From positions 372,001-436,000 of the forward strand of contig JAZRLP010000026.1 of assembly GCA_045646905.1 (NCBI GenBank): a stretch of DNA of 64,000 nt, read 5' to 3'. Positions 44,021 to 53,275 of the stretch are shown here, one piece after another. The position numbers were made by a program, and so were the translations under genes. How positions within the stretch are numbered: the stretch's first letter is position 1; each line of letters begins with the position of its first letter. This DNA comes from RGIG4079 sp045646905. Lineage in GTDB: Bacteria > Bacteroidota > Bacteroidia > Bacteroidales > Muribaculaceae. The notes under the pieces were generated by a model. It did no database searches. It was not told the DNA's origin and saw only the letters and a program-made list of their open reading frames with translations.

Positions 44021-46330
44021 ATGAAAAAGATTTTACCACTTATCGGACTTGTTTTAATGCAGGTTTCAGTGTATGCAGGGAATGCCGTTTCCGGAAAAAT
44101 TGTCGATGATGCGGATAATTCTCCTCTAATTGGTGCCACTGCGACTATTGTTGATGGCAATGGCAATATTGTAATGGGTACAGCAACAGATGTTGAAGGG
44201 CGCTTTACTCTTAAGGGTGTTAATAATGGAAGTTATGTGATGCTGTTTCAGTATCTCGGCTACAATGACGAGCGAATAGAGATTACCAATCTTGAACGAG
44301 ATTTATATATGGGAGATATTTGCCTTTCAGTTTCAGCAGTGTCATTAGATGAGGTCGTAGTAATTGGTGTTGCTGTCATTAAAAAGACGGACAGACAATT
44401 GATTCTACCTTCTCATGAGCAAAAGCGAGCAGCCACGAACGGCATTAACCTATTGCAGCAAATGCCAATATCTCGTATCTCAGTAAGTCCAATGGATAAG
44501 AGTATTAAGACAACACTGGGTGAAGATGTGCAGTTGCGAATAAATGGTGTTGAAGCCACTAAAGAAGAGGTAAGTGCCATTCGCCCGACTGATGTAATAC
44601 GAGTGGAATATCATGACAATCCAGGTCTAAAATACGGAGGCGCTGCTGCTGTGCTTGATTATATAGTAAGAAAGAGAGAGCATGGTGGAAACATTGCAGG
44701 AGATTTTACAAATGGAATAACGCATCTTGGGTATGGCGAGTACAATCTCTCTGCAAAGTACAATTGGAAGAGGTCTTCCATAAGTGCTGTAGCTTCGTGG
44801 CAACGACGAGACTTGGAATGGACCAGAGAGAACTATGAGGATTTTGTATATCCCGACTATACAGTTCATAACATAGAACTTGGAGAGCCGACTAAGGTCA
44901 AGTTTGACTATATGAACTTTGCTCTTAACTATAATAGAACTGATGAGCGCAGTGTTTTTAATATTGCACTAAGGAATAATTATGATGATAAGCCTAACGC
45001 CGTAACAGACAGGAATAGTACTCTATATCAAGGAGATAAGATATATAATATTTCTGATAAACTACAACAGTGTTCCTATATCCCATCGTTAGACATCTAC
45101 TATCAGTTGAATTTGAAAAACGACCAACACCTATATTTCGATGTTGTAGGAACATATATCAATAGTAGCAGTCATCGAAAGTATTCAATGGCAGAAATAG
45201 GTAGCGAGAATATCACCCCAGCAATTATCTCACAAACCGAGGGTGATAAGTATTCTATCATCGGTGAAGCTATATATGAAAGACATCTTGGTAATGGTAA
45301 AATGACGGCCGGTATTAAGCATACACAGGCATCTATGAATAATATCTACGATGGCAATATCAGTAGTAAAGTAAGTATGAATACTGCTGAGAGTTATTTA
45401 TTCGCAGAATATAATCAGAAGATTAACAGATTCTCATACACGCTTGGCATTGGTGGTATGAGAACATGGCACAAGCAGGGAGAACTTTCGCAAGAGAAAT
45501 ATATCATAAGACCAACTATTACTCTCTCATACAATGCCCCAAGGAATCTCTATTTTAGATATAATGCTTATATGTCCGGCTACTCACCATCGCTTTCGGA
45601 TCTTAGCAATGTTGCCCAGGAGATAGACATCTATCAGATACGCCGGGGTAATCCCAATCTACAGAGTGTAACCTTTGTGTCAAATAGTCTTACAGCGAAT
45701 TGGAAATGTAAGTATGTGAGTATTGAGCTGTTCGGACGATATAGTTATGATCATAAGCCCATTATGGAGGAGACGCTTTTCGAGGACAACCACTTCGTAA
45801 GAACAATGGCAAATCAGAAGGGGTTTCATCGGTTGAATCTTCAATCAACAATCCTGATATATCCTTGGAAGGAATACATAATGATTAAGTTGAATCCGTT
45901 CTTCAATAGATATATCAGCAACGGAAACAGTTACACTCATACACACTCTAACTTTGGGTTTAGAGGTAGCATTGTCGGGATGTACAAGAACTGGGTTACA
46001 ATGGTCGAGATGAGCACCAGCCAGCACGACCTTTGGGGAGAGACGCTTAGCCGAGGTGAAGCACTGCATTCTATTGCAATCGGTTATAATCACAATAAGT
46101 TCAGTATACAAGGTATGATAATGAATCCATTTACAAAGCGATACGAGCAAGGAGTAGAAACCCTTTCAGAAATGGTGCCAAATAAGCAGTTGGCATATTC
46201 AACACAGTTAAGCCAAATTGTAATGCTTAATCTATCGTTTAACCTTGATTTCGGTAAGCAGAATCGTAGTGGGGGAAAAAGAATTAACAATAGCGATAAT
46301 GATTCTGGTATATTATCGGGAACAAAATAG
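44021..46330 (+). CDS. Outer-membrane beta-barrel protein with carboxypeptidase-regulatory-like domain
   Basis: 769 residues. A signal peptide (about 1-19) is followed by a carboxypeptidase-regulatory-like beta sandwich (VSGKIVDDADNSPLIGATATIV) and a plug-like region (SLDEVVVIGVAVIKKTDRQLIL, LRINGVEATKEEVSAIRPTDVIRVEYHDNPGLKYG). The long barrel is of the outer membrane protein beta-barrel family seen in SusC-like proteins. No SusD gene is adjacent and no TonB box was positively identified, so it may be a TonB-dependent receptor without a lipoprotein lid. The ligand is unknown. The divergent regulator is its likely controller. Composition differs from core neighbours. Confidence 0.85.
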   Translation: MKKILPLIGLVLMQVSVYAGNAVSGKIVDDADNSPLIGATATIVDGNGNIVMGTATDVEGRFTLKGVNNGSYVMLFQYLGYNDERIEITNLERDLYMGDICLSVSAVSLDEVVVIGVAVIKKTDRQLILPSHEQKRAATNGINLLQQMPISRISVSPMDKSIKTTLGEDVQLRINGVEATKEEVSAIRPTDVIRVEYHDNPGLKYGGAAAVLDYIVRKREHGGNIAGDFTNGITHLGYGEYNLSAKYNWKRSSISAVASWQRRDLEWTRENYEDFVYPDYTVHNIELGEPTKVKFDYMNFALNYNRTDERSVFNIALRNNYDDKPNAVTDRNSTLYQGDKIYNISDKLQQCSYIPSLDIYYQLNLKNDQHLYFDVVGTYINSSSHRKYSMAEIGSENITPAIISQTEGDKYSIIGEAIYERHLGNGKMTAGIKHTQASMNNIYDGNISSKVSMNTAESYLFAEYNQKINRFSYTLGIGGMRTWHKQGELSQEKYIIRPTITLSYNAPRNLYFRYNAYMSGYSPSLSDLSNVAQEIDIYQIRRGNPNLQSVTFVSNSLTANWKCKYVSIELFGRYSYDHKPIMEETLFEDNHFVRTMANQKGFHRLNLQSTILIYPWKEYIMIKLNPFFNRYISNGNSYTHTHSNFGFRGSIVGMYKNWVTMVEMSTSQHDLWGETLSRGEALHSIAIGYNHNKFSIQGMIMNPFTKRYEQGVETLSEMVPNKQLAYSTQLSQIVMLNLSFNLDFGKQNRSGGKRINNSDNDSGILSGTK

Positions 46331-46383
46331 ATGTTTGGTATATCTCATTTTATTAAAATATAATTAATAACTATAATTCTGAT

Positions 46384-46414
46384 TTTGTGCCTTAAATGAT
46401 AATGCTTATCTTTG
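46384..46414 (+). promoter_or_regulatory. nadC promoter
   Basis: TTTG (46384-46387), 19 bases, TATCTTTG (46407-46414): a full consensus match. It lies 22 bases before the ATG at 46436 and supports that start over the open frame from 46412. Confidence 0.85.
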
Positions 46415-46435
46415 TGGAAAATAATTGATAATAAT

Positions 46436-47281
46436 ATGAAAACAAAAGACGAACTGATTGATGATTTGTTGTCATTGGCATTTGCTGAAGATGTTGGTGA
46501 TGGTGACCATACAACATTGAGTACAATACCTGCCGATGCAATGGGAAAACAGCGTCTCATTGTAAAAGAGCAAGGTATTATAGCAGGAGTTGAAATGGCA
46601 AGAAAGGTGTTTGATAAGTTTGACCCAGAATTAAAAATGACAGTTTATATCAATGATGGTACTGAGGTTAAACCTGGTGATATTGCATTTGAAGTAGAGG
46701 GTCGTATTCGCTCATTGCTGCAAACGGAGCGTGTTATGCTCAATATTATGCAACGCATGAGTGGTATTGCTACAATTACAGCGAAATACCAAAAACTTCT
46801 TGAAGGATTGAAAACAAAGGTTCTTGATACGCGCAAAACAACTCCAGGATTGCGTATGATTGAAAAAGAGGCTGTGCGCATTGGTGGTGGTTGCAATCAT
46901 CGTATTGGTTTATTTGATATGATTCTTATCAAAGATAATCATGTTGATTTTGCCGGAGGCATTAAAGAAGCTGTTGAATCGGCTAAAAAATATTGCAAAG
47001 AAACTGGTCGTGACCTTAAAATAGAACTTGAAGTGCGTAATGAAGATGAAATTAAGCAAGCACTTGAGGTGGGTGTAGATCGCATTATGCTTGATAACTT
47101 TAGTCCTGAACGAACCCGAGAAGCAGTAAAAATGATTAATGGTGCAGTTGAGATTGAATCTTCGGGAGGTATTACATTTGATACCCTTCGCGCTTATGGA
47201 GAATGTGGTGTTGATTTTATTTCAGTCGGTGCTCTAACTCACTCTGTAAAAGGATTAGATATGAGTTTCAAAGCTTGCTAA
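46436..47281 (+). CDS. nadC: Nicotinate-nucleotide pyrophosphorylase (carboxylating)
   Basis: Quinolinate phosphoribosyltransferase of de novo NAD synthesis. 281 residues from the ATG at 46436. Core motifs: DVGDGDHTTLSTIP near the N-terminus, QTERVMLNIMQRMSGIAT, VLDTRKTTPGLRMIEKEAVRIGGGCNHRIGLFDMILIKDNH (read in pieces: arginine, lysine and histidine substrate ligands) and IELEVRNEDEIKQAL, ESSGGI. All look intact. It ends 2 bases from the stop of the convergent HAD gene. Confidence 0.97.
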   Translation: MKTKDELIDDLLSLAFAEDVGDGDHTTLSTIPADAMGKQRLIVKEQGIIAGVEMARKVFDKFDPELKMTVYINDGTEVKPGDIAFEVEGRIRSLLQTERVMLNIMQRMSGIATITAKYQKLLEGLKTKVLDTRKTTPGLRMIEKEAVRIGGGCNHRIGLFDMILIKDNHVDFAGGIKEAVESAKKYCKETGRDLKIELEVRNEDEIKQALEVGVDRIMLDNFSPERTREAVKMINGAVEIESSGGITFDTLRAYGECGVDFISVGALTHSVKGLDMSFKAC

Positions 47282-47283
47282 GA

Positions 47284-47919
47284 TTATTTTTTAACTGCAA
47301 GCATTTTTTTAATACTAAAGCCTACGAAACTGTCAATCAGTGCGTGGGCTTTATCTTTTAATTTATCTGCTGGATTATTTGTGGTTAAACCAATTACGGT
47401 TGTACCTGCGGCCATTCCGGCATCAAGTCCTTGTAAAGAATCTTCAAATACATAACAATTTTGAGGTTTACACCCTATCCTTTCGGCAGCCATTAGATAG
47501 CCTTGGGGATGAGGTTTTGACTCAGTTACATTAGAGCCTGTAATAACAACATCAAAGTATTGTGGAAAGAATGGATATTCAGAATAGAGGGCATTCATTT
47601 TTACATCATCACTACTTGTGACAATAGCTGTGGGTATCCCCTCTTCCTTAAGTGATTTTAGAAAATCTATCACACCTTCGTAGATAGGATATTTGATATT
47701 ATGTTCAAATTCATGAACACGATTAATTATGTCTTGATGAATATCCTTGGGAAAATATGTGTCAAGAATTTTAAATAATGCATTCCCTTTTATAATAAGG
47801 GCAAAATTGTGTATCCCTGTGGGATAAATTTGTTCAATTTCCTCCCAAAATTGAGTGTAAAGTCCTTCACTATCAATTAGTACTCCATCTAAATCAAATA
47901 ATACTCCTACTTTTTCCAT
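47284..47919 (-). CDS. HAD-superfamily hydrolase, beta-phosphoglucomutase-like
   Basis: 211 residues. Motif I DLDGVLIDSE has the nucleophile and acid/base aspartates and the sequence typical of the phosphoglucomutase/YcjU-like subfamily. The helical cap follows (residues about 15-80). Motif II is TSSDDVKMNAL, the lysine lies in ESKPHPQGYLMAAERIG, and motif III in YVFEDSLQGLDAGMAAG. It could be a sugar-phosphate phosphatase or mutase; the substrate is not predictable. It has its own -7 box (TAATTTTG, 47942-47949) divergent from the MATE gene. Confidence 0.88.
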   Translation of the reverse strand: MEKVGVLFDLDGVLIDSEGLYTQFWEEIEQIYPTGIHNFALIIKGNALFKILDTYFPKDIHQDIINRVHEFEHNIKYPIYEGVIDFLKSLKEEGIPTAIVTSSDDVKMNALYSEYPFFPQYFDVVITGSNVTESKPHPQGYLMAAERIGCKPQNCYVFEDSLQGLDAGMAAGTTVIGLTTNNPADKLKDKAHALIDSFVGFSIKKMLAVKK

Positions 47920-47941
47920 TTTTGTTTGTTTTATTTTTACG

Positions 47942-47949
47942 CAAAATTA
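47942..47949 (-). promoter_or_regulatory. Promoter -7 box of the HAD gene
   Basis: TAATTTTG on the minus strand, 22 bases upstream of the ATG at 47919. The nearest CAAA (complement TTTG) is 25 bases further, longer than usual. Confidence 0.45.
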
Positions 47950-47984
47950 ATGCTGAAAATGTCAATAATTGCATCAAATTGAGT

Positions 47985-47992
47985 TAATTTTG
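47985..47992 (+). promoter_or_regulatory. Promoter -7 box of the MATE-flavoprotein unit
   Basis: TAATTTTG, 16 bases before the ATG at 48009; matches TAnnTTTG. The leader would be short, about 10 bases. Confidence 0.5.
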
Positions 47993-48008
47993 TAAAATAT
48001 TTAATACA

Positions 48009-49385
48009 ATGTCTGAAACAATATCAAATACACCTATAACATTAGGAACTGAATCAATAGGAAAATTATTGATACGATATTCGGTGCCTGCAATTATTGC
48101 TAGCGTTGCCACTTCGTTATATAATATTATAGATAGTATATTTATCGGTCAAGGCGTGGGAACTATGGCCATATCTGGATTGGCTATTACATTCCCGTTA
48201 ATGAATCTTGTTATTGCTTTCTGTATGTTTATCGCTGCTGGTGGAGCTGCAATAAGTTCAATATATTTAGGCCAAAAAGAATATGGCAGAGCAACAAATG
48301 TATTGTCCAATGTGGTAAAACTTTGTTTAATTCATTCTATAGTATTCGGTGGATTGTCTTTATTATTTCTTGATGAAATACTATATTTCTTTGGTGCAAC
48401 AGATGCTACAATAAAATATGCTCGTGAATTTATGCGAGTAATATTATATGGCACTCCTATCTCCTACATTTTTATTGTATTGAATAATTTGATGCGAGCA
48501 ACTGGATATCCTAAAAAAGCAATGTTGTCGGCATTATTATCAGTAATAGTAAATATAATATTAGCCCCAATATTTATTTTTATATTAAAATTAGGAATCT
48601 CGGGAGCTGCTATTGCTACTATTTGTGGCCAAGGAGTGTCATTAGTTTGGCATATATATCACTTTAAATCAAAAACAAGTTTTGTGCATTTTAGTAGTGA
48701 ACATAATAAATTTTCTTGGTCTATAATAAAAAATGTGTATTCCATTGGGTTATCACCATTTTTAATGAATGTGTGTGCATGTATTGTTGTTATCTTCATA
48801 AATAAAGCGCTACTTGAAACAGGTGGAGCTAATGGTGAACTTGCAGTTGGAGCATATGGAATTGTAAATCGTGTAGGTATGTTATTTGCGATGATTGTAT
48901 TTGGCATTACTCAAGGAATGCAACCAATATTGGGATTCAATTATGGAGCAAATAATTGGGAAAGAGTCAAACATACTCTAAATATTGGCATTTTAGTGGG
49001 GTTATTAGTTACCACTATAGGGCTTATAGTCGCAGAGCTAATTCCTCGTCAAATATCGTCATTATTTGCTACTGATGAAACTTTGATTGCTATTTCAACA
49101 ACAGGATTCAGAATTAGTTTTATGTTTTTTGCAGTCATTGGAGGTCAAGTTGTGATACAAAATTTCTTTCAGTCGATAGGGAAACCGATGATTTCGATAT
49201 TTTTATCTTTAACTCGACAATTATTATTTTTAATACCTACGCTTTTGATATTCCCTAAAATATGGGGTGTTGAAGGTGTTTGGACAAGCCTTGCAGTATC
49301 AGATATGTTGGCTTTTATCGTTGCTATAATAACATTAATTGTGATAATGCGACGAAAAAATCAAAATTTAATTCAGAAAATATGA
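48009..49385 (+). CDS. MATE-family efflux transporter
   Basis: 458 residues with about twelve membrane segments in two similar halves, each beginning with a conserved stretch (IGKLLIRYSVPAIIASVATSLYNIIDSIFIGQGVG and the later SIGLSPFLMNVCACIVVIFINKAL, split here into shorter motifs: VPAIIAS, IIDSIFIGQG, ATGYPKKAM, GITQGMQPILGFNYGA). It belongs to the MATE/MepA-like group, exporting drugs or metabolites against a cation gradient. The substrate is unknown. Its TGA stop overlaps the start of the flavoprotein gene (ATGA), so both are co-translated. Confidence 0.93.
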   Translation: MSETISNTPITLGTESIGKLLIRYSVPAIIASVATSLYNIIDSIFIGQGVGTMAISGLAITFPLMNLVIAFCMFIAAGGAAISSIYLGQKEYGRATNVLSNVVKLCLIHSIVFGGLSLLFLDEILYFFGATDATIKYAREFMRVILYGTPISYIFIVLNNLMRATGYPKKAMLSALLSVIVNIILAPIFIFILKLGISGAAIATICGQGVSLVWHIYHFKSKTSFVHFSSEHNKFSWSIIKNVYSIGLSPFLMNVCACIVVIFINKALLETGGANGELAVGAYGIVNRVGMLFAMIVFGITQGMQPILGFNYGANNWERVKHTLNIGILVGLLVTTIGLIVAELIPRQISSLFATDETLIAISTTGFRISFMFFAVIGGQVVIQNFFQSIGKPMISIFLSLTRQLLFLIPTLLIFPKIWGVEGVWTSLAVSDMLAFIVAIITLIVIMRRKNQNLIQKI

Positions 49386-50953
49386 TAAAAGAACTTCAAC
49401 TGAGGATTGCGCCTGAAGTGGCATATGAAGAATTACGATTATTGGGTCTTGTATCAACACAATTGAAAGTTGATGCTAATTCAATTAATAAAGTGCAAAT
49501 CTTGAAACGGTCGATAGATGCTCGTCAGCGTAATGTTGTGATAAATCTCTTGGTTAAAGTTTATATAAATGAATATCCCCAAAATGATTTATTAGTCGAG
49601 CCCATTGAATACCAAAATGTAAAAGATAAGCATCAAGTAATAGTTGTTGGCGCTGGCCCGGCTGGATTATTTGCGGCACTACGTTTGATAGAATTAGGAT
49701 TGCGGCCGATTGTATTAGAGAGAGGTAAAGATGTTGATGCAAGACGTCGTGACATGGCACGCATCGCTCGAGAGAATATTGTTGATTCTGATTCAAACTA
49801 TTGTTTTGGAGAGGGAGGCGCAGGTGCATTTTCAGATGGTAAACTTTATACTCGAAGTAAAAAACGAGGTTCGGTAGAAAAGATTCTTTCAATATTTCAT
49901 CAACATGGAGCCTCTCAGGATATATTAATAGATGCGCATCCTCATATTGGGACTGATAAATTGCCTAATGTGATAAAAAATATGCGTAATACTATTGTTA
50001 ATTGTGGCGGTGAGGTGCATTTCTCAACAAGAGTTATCGACTTAATTATTAAAGATAGTGTTGTTAATGGAGTTAAGGATCAAAATGGACAAGAATATAA
50101 CGGTGCTGTAATTTTAGCGACAGGCCATTCGGCTCGAGATATATATTACCTATTAGATGATAGAAATATTGCTTTAGAGCCAAAAGGTTTGGCAGTTGGT
50201 GTAAGATTGGAACATCCTCAACATTTAATTGATTGCATACAGTATCATAGTAAAAATGGTAGAGGTAAATATTTGCCAGCAGCTGAATATTCTATGTTGA
50301 CTCGAGTGGATGGACGCGCAGTATATTCTTTTTGTATGTGCCCTGGAGGATTTATTATACCCGCAGCAAGCGGTCCAAATCAATTGGTTGTGAATGGGAT
50401 GTCTCCATCTAATAGAGGAACAAAATGGTCAAATTCTGGGATGGTTGTGGAGATTTTGCCCGAAGACCTTCCTGAATATGATAAGTATGGAGCATTAAAG
50501 ATGATGAAGTTTCAAGAAGATATAGAGGCTAAATTTTATGAAGAAAGTAAGTTTTCACAAAATGCCCCAGCTCAAAGAATGATTGACTTTGTTGAAGGTA
50601 ACGATTCTAAATCGCTACCTCCTACTTCATATGCTCCGGGGATTCATTGTGCTAGAATTGATAAATTGTTGCCAAAATTTGTCGCAAAACGATTGCAACA
50701 AGGATTCTTGGACTTTGGACGAAAATCTAAAGGTTTTTTGACAAATGAAGCTGTTCTAATAGGTGATGAAACACGAACATCGTCTCCAATAAGAATCCCC
50801 AGAGATAAAGATGCATTAATGCACATTAGCATTCCTGGATTATTCCCTTGTGGAGAGGGTGCTGGTTACGCTGGTGGAATTGTTTCGGCTGCAATTGATG
50901 GTGAAAGATGTGCTGACGCTGTTTTTAATTATTTAGGATACAATAACAATTAA
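49382..50953 (+). CDS. FAD-dependent oxidoreductase (NAD(P)/FAD family)
   Basis: 523 residues. The start at 49382 is in an ATGA overlap with the MATE stop and begins conserved sequence (MIKELQLRIAPEVAYEELRL); the frame is open further upstream inside the MATE gene. An N-terminal domain of about 85 residues precedes the dinucleotide-binding motif (VVGAGPAGLFAALRLIELGLRPIVLERG), then YCFGEGGAGAFSDGKLYTRSKK, ATGHSARD and the C-terminal FPCGEGAGYAGGIVSAAIDG. It matches a widespread uncharacterised FAD protein family. The substrate is unknown. It ends overlapping the convergent DUF695 gene by four bases. Confidence 0.88.
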   Translation: MIKELQLRIAPEVAYEELRLLGLVSTQLKVDANSINKVQILKRSIDARQRNVVINLLVKVYINEYPQNDLLVEPIEYQNVKDKHQVIVVGAGPAGLFAALRLIELGLRPIVLERGKDVDARRRDMARIARENIVDSDSNYCFGEGGAGAFSDGKLYTRSKKRGSVEKILSIFHQHGASQDILIDAHPHIGTDKLPNVIKNMRNTIVNCGGEVHFSTRVIDLIIKDSVVNGVKDQNGQEYNGAVILATGHSARDIYYLLDDRNIALEPKGLAVGVRLEHPQHLIDCIQYHSKNGRGKYLPAAEYSMLTRVDGRAVYSFCMCPGGFIIPAASGPNQLVVNGMSPSNRGTKWSNSGMVVEILPEDLPEYDKYGALKMMKFQEDIEAKFYEESKFSQNAPAQRMIDFVEGNDSKSLPPTSYAPGIHCARIDKLLPKFVAKRLQQGFLDFGRKSKGFLTNEAVLIGDETRTSSPIRIPRDKDALMHISIPGLFPCGEGAGYAGGIVSAAIDGERCADAVFNYLGYNNN

Positions 50954-51390
50954 TCACCAGCATCTATTTCGGATAACTCTTTCATTTCTTGGTATTCATT
51001 CCAATCAGGGTCGTTTTCGCAAGATATTGTAATTGGAAGTAGTTCGAAATTAACGAGCGCTTCATTTAGTTTGCGTCCAAAAATATGGGTGCTCAATGTA
51101 TAGAATACCCAATTTCGTTCATTATCCCCAGTATATATTCCAGTAAGTACTGCTATTGGATCTTTTTTAAATTCAGTTTCAAGAGCCTCTTGAACTTGTT
51201 CCATTAGAGTAGAAGTTTCATAATTAGGCATGCCTGATGCATCACCATCATATTTCCACGATATTTCTACTCTAATATTAAATCGCGTATTATTGCGGAA
51301 TTTATCAACATCACGGCGACCTGTTACCATAATAAGTCGCCCGTTTTCACTTTCGGTTGGAGATGTCCACCAATCGCTTGTTTTGCTCAT
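50950..51390 (-). CDS. DUF695 family protein
   Basis: 146 residues, no signal peptide. It fits DUF695: SDWWTSPTESENGRLIMVTGRRDVDKF at the start (broken as SDWWTSPTESENG then RLIMVTGRR), IRVEISWKYDG in the middle and GIYTGDNERNWVFYTLSTHIFGRKLNEAL towards the end. The function is unknown; the family is found as small cytoplasmic proteins in Bacteroidetes and Proteobacteria. It has a promoter match upstream (51416-51446) and is convergent with the flavoprotein gene. Confidence 0.82.
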   Translation of the reverse strand: MSKTSDWWTSPTESENGRLIMVTGRRDVDKFRNNTRFNIRVEISWKYDGDASGMPNYETSTLMEQVQEALETEFKKDPIAVLTGIYTGDNERNWVFYTLSTHIFGRKLNEALVNFELLPITISCENDPDWNEYQEMKELSEIDAGD

Positions 51391-51415
51391 ATTTCTTAAA
51401 TATTATAATTGAACT

Positions 51416-51446
51416 CAAAGTTAATAATAGTTGGTTAATTTACAAT
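51416..51446 (-). promoter_or_regulatory. Promoter of the DUF695 gene
   Basis: On the minus strand ATTG (complement of 51443-51446), 19 bases, then TAACTTTG (complement of 51416-51423). One mismatch from the -33 consensus and 25 bases upstream of the ATG. Confidence 0.7.
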
Positions 51447-51464
51447 GATTAAGGTGGTGAAAAA

Positions 51465-51497
51465 TTTGTTGTGTTTAAGATTATTCACTAACTTCGC
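51465..51497 (+). promoter_or_regulatory. Promoter of the family-10-like glycosylhydrolase gene
   Basis: TTTG (51465-51468), 21 bases, then TAACTTCG (51490-51497), one mismatch from TAnnTTTG. It lies 27 bases before the ATG at 51525. Confidence 0.55.
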
Positions 51498-51524
51498 ATA
51501 TTCTTATCGTGAAATAGACTTATT

Positions 51525-53222
51525 ATGAAGAAAATATTATTATTGGCAATTACATTAGTTTCTTTGTTCAACATATCAGCACAACCCAAATATGAAGTGC
51601 GTGCTGTGTGGTTGACAACAAATAGTGGTTTAGATTGGCCCAAAGGAGTGTATGACGAAACTACCCAGAAAGAAAATTTGTGTGAAATATTGGATAAGCT
51701 TGCCGATGCAAATTTTAATACTATAATTTTTCAGGCACAGGTTAAGGGAGATGTGCTTTGGGAATCAACTATGCAACCAGCAATGCGTGCCGTTACTGGC
51801 AACGGCTCAAAATCTATGAGTTATGATGTGAGTGAATATGTAATCGAAGAGTGTCATAAACGGAATATGGAGTGTCATGCTTGGATTGTTCCTTATCGTA
51901 TTGGAACTTCTAGCGATGCAAATAAATATGTGAGTAATAAAGTTAAGCACCCTTTTACTACTAATCCAGAATTGTGTGTTGAATATAATGGCTCATATTA
52001 TTTGGATCCAGGTTTGCCTGAAACGCGTGAATATTTGCTTGATGTGTATCGTGAGTTAATCTATAATTACGATTATGATGGAGTAAATTTTGATTACACT
52101 CGATATCCTGGGTCGGATTTTGATGATGCTGACTCATATGCAAAATATAATCCTGAGGGTTTGCCTAAAGATGATTGGAGGCGTCAAAATATCAATACAT
52201 TTATAGCTGAATTTTATGAAATGGCCAAAAGTATTAATCCTAATATTAAAGTAGGTGCTGCTCCTATTGGTACATATAAAAATGTATTGGGCTATGGAAA
52301 TATGACTGCATATGGAAGTGTTTATCAAGATGCATGTCAGTGGATGCAATCGGGTAATCATGATTTATTAGTTCCACAAATGTATTGGAATGAAAAAAAT
52401 GGTTTTACACCTAATATGTCAACATGGGTTACTAACTGTGACGGCCGTCAGTTGGTAATAGGATTAGCTCCGTATAAAATGGTTGATGGTTCTAACGATT
52501 GGGAGGTTTCAGTAATAACTGATCAAATCGAAAAGATTAGAAATAATGATGGGACATCTGGGGTTTGCTTCTTTAGAGCCGATCACATAATAGATGATTC
52601 TCAAGCAAAGATAGCTGATTTGTATGATGAACTGCAAAATAATTATTTTAAATATCCAGCTCATATCGTTCCAATGGATTACAATGGTGTGACTAAACCT
52701 AATGCTCCGGTAAATGTTAAACAAGAGTATGTTAATGGTCAATATATTATATCATGGGATGTACCTTCTCTTGATGTAGAAAATACACCTATAAAATATT
52801 ATTCGGTATATTTAAGTGATGGAGAAAGTGTAGATTTAGATGACCCACAACAGGTCGTTGCGCATATAACGAAAGATAATGAGTTAGTATATTCATCAGA
52901 TGATTTGAATCTACGATTTGCTGTGACCACATTTGACAAAAATTACTATGAAAGTGAACCAGCAATATCAGAAATTTCAGGAGTTGATGAAACATTAACA
53001 GAAGAATCTAATTTTCATTACTCTAATGATATGATATATATAAATAGTTCTAACCCAATAAATGTAGTTGAGGTATATTCAATATTAGGGACTTGCTATA
53101 TATATCAGTCAATATGTGGCAATGAAGCGACTATTTCATGCGAATCATTGCCTAATGGAGTATATATAGTAAGAACAATCTGCGATAATGGTGCAACTAA
53201 TGTTAATAAATTTATTCGCTAA
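51525..53222 (+). CDS. Secreted family 10-like glycosylhydrolase (GHL10) with sorting-type C-terminus
   Basis: 565 residues. A signal peptide (about 1-19, ending ISA-QP) is followed by a GHL10 (DUF187) TIM-barrel domain from about 22 to 340: EVRAVWLTTNSGLDWP, NTIIFQAQVKGDVLW, AWIVPYR, YDYDGVNFDYTRYPG with the acidic residues, and VPQMYWNEKNGF. A fibronectin type III-like domain follows (about 390-470), then a C-terminal beta domain of about 75 residues with VVEVYSILGTCYI and LPNGVYIVRT, resembling the type IX secretion sorting domain. It should be surface-exposed or secreted and cleave a glycan, possibly peptidoglycan-like; the substrate is unproven. Confidence 0.85.
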   Translation: MKKILLLAITLVSLFNISAQPKYEVRAVWLTTNSGLDWPKGVYDETTQKENLCEILDKLADANFNTIIFQAQVKGDVLWESTMQPAMRAVTGNGSKSMSYDVSEYVIEECHKRNMECHAWIVPYRIGTSSDANKYVSNKVKHPFTTNPELCVEYNGSYYLDPGLPETREYLLDVYRELIYNYDYDGVNFDYTRYPGSDFDDADSYAKYNPEGLPKDDWRRQNINTFIAEFYEMAKSINPNIKVGAAPIGTYKNVLGYGNMTAYGSVYQDACQWMQSGNHDLLVPQMYWNEKNGFTPNMSTWVTNCDGRQLVIGLAPYKMVDGSNDWEVSVITDQIEKIRNNDGTSGVCFFRADHIIDDSQAKIADLYDELQNNYFKYPAHIVPMDYNGVTKPNAPVNVKQEYVNGQYIISWDVPSLDVENTPIKYYSVYLSDGESVDLDDPQQVVAHITKDNELVYSSDDLNLRFAVTTFDKNYYESEPAISEISGVDETLTEESNFHYSNDMIYINSSNPINVVEVYSILGTCYIYQSICGNEATISCESLPNGVYIVRTICDNGATNVNKFIR

Positions 53223-53224
53223 AA

Positions 53225-53256
53225 ATTGTAGTGAAATAAATCATTTCTTAATTTTG
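53225..53256 (+). promoter_or_regulatory. Promoter of the DUF3127 gene
   Basis: ATTG (53225-53228), 20 bases, then TAATTTTG (53249-53256). The -7 box fits and the -33 has one mismatch. The leader would be short, about 15 bases, before the ATG at 53276. Confidence 0.6.
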
Positions 53257-53275
53257 TGACAAATTATAAATATAT

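Noticed and set aside
46412..46435. Longer nadC start
   Set aside because: It would begin inside the -7 box of a full-consensus promoter; ATG at 46436 matches conserved sequence.
49280..49381. Longer start of the flavoprotein gene inside the MATE gene
   Set aside because: The extension is non-conserved and translated from a shadow frame; the ATGA overlap start at 49382 fits.
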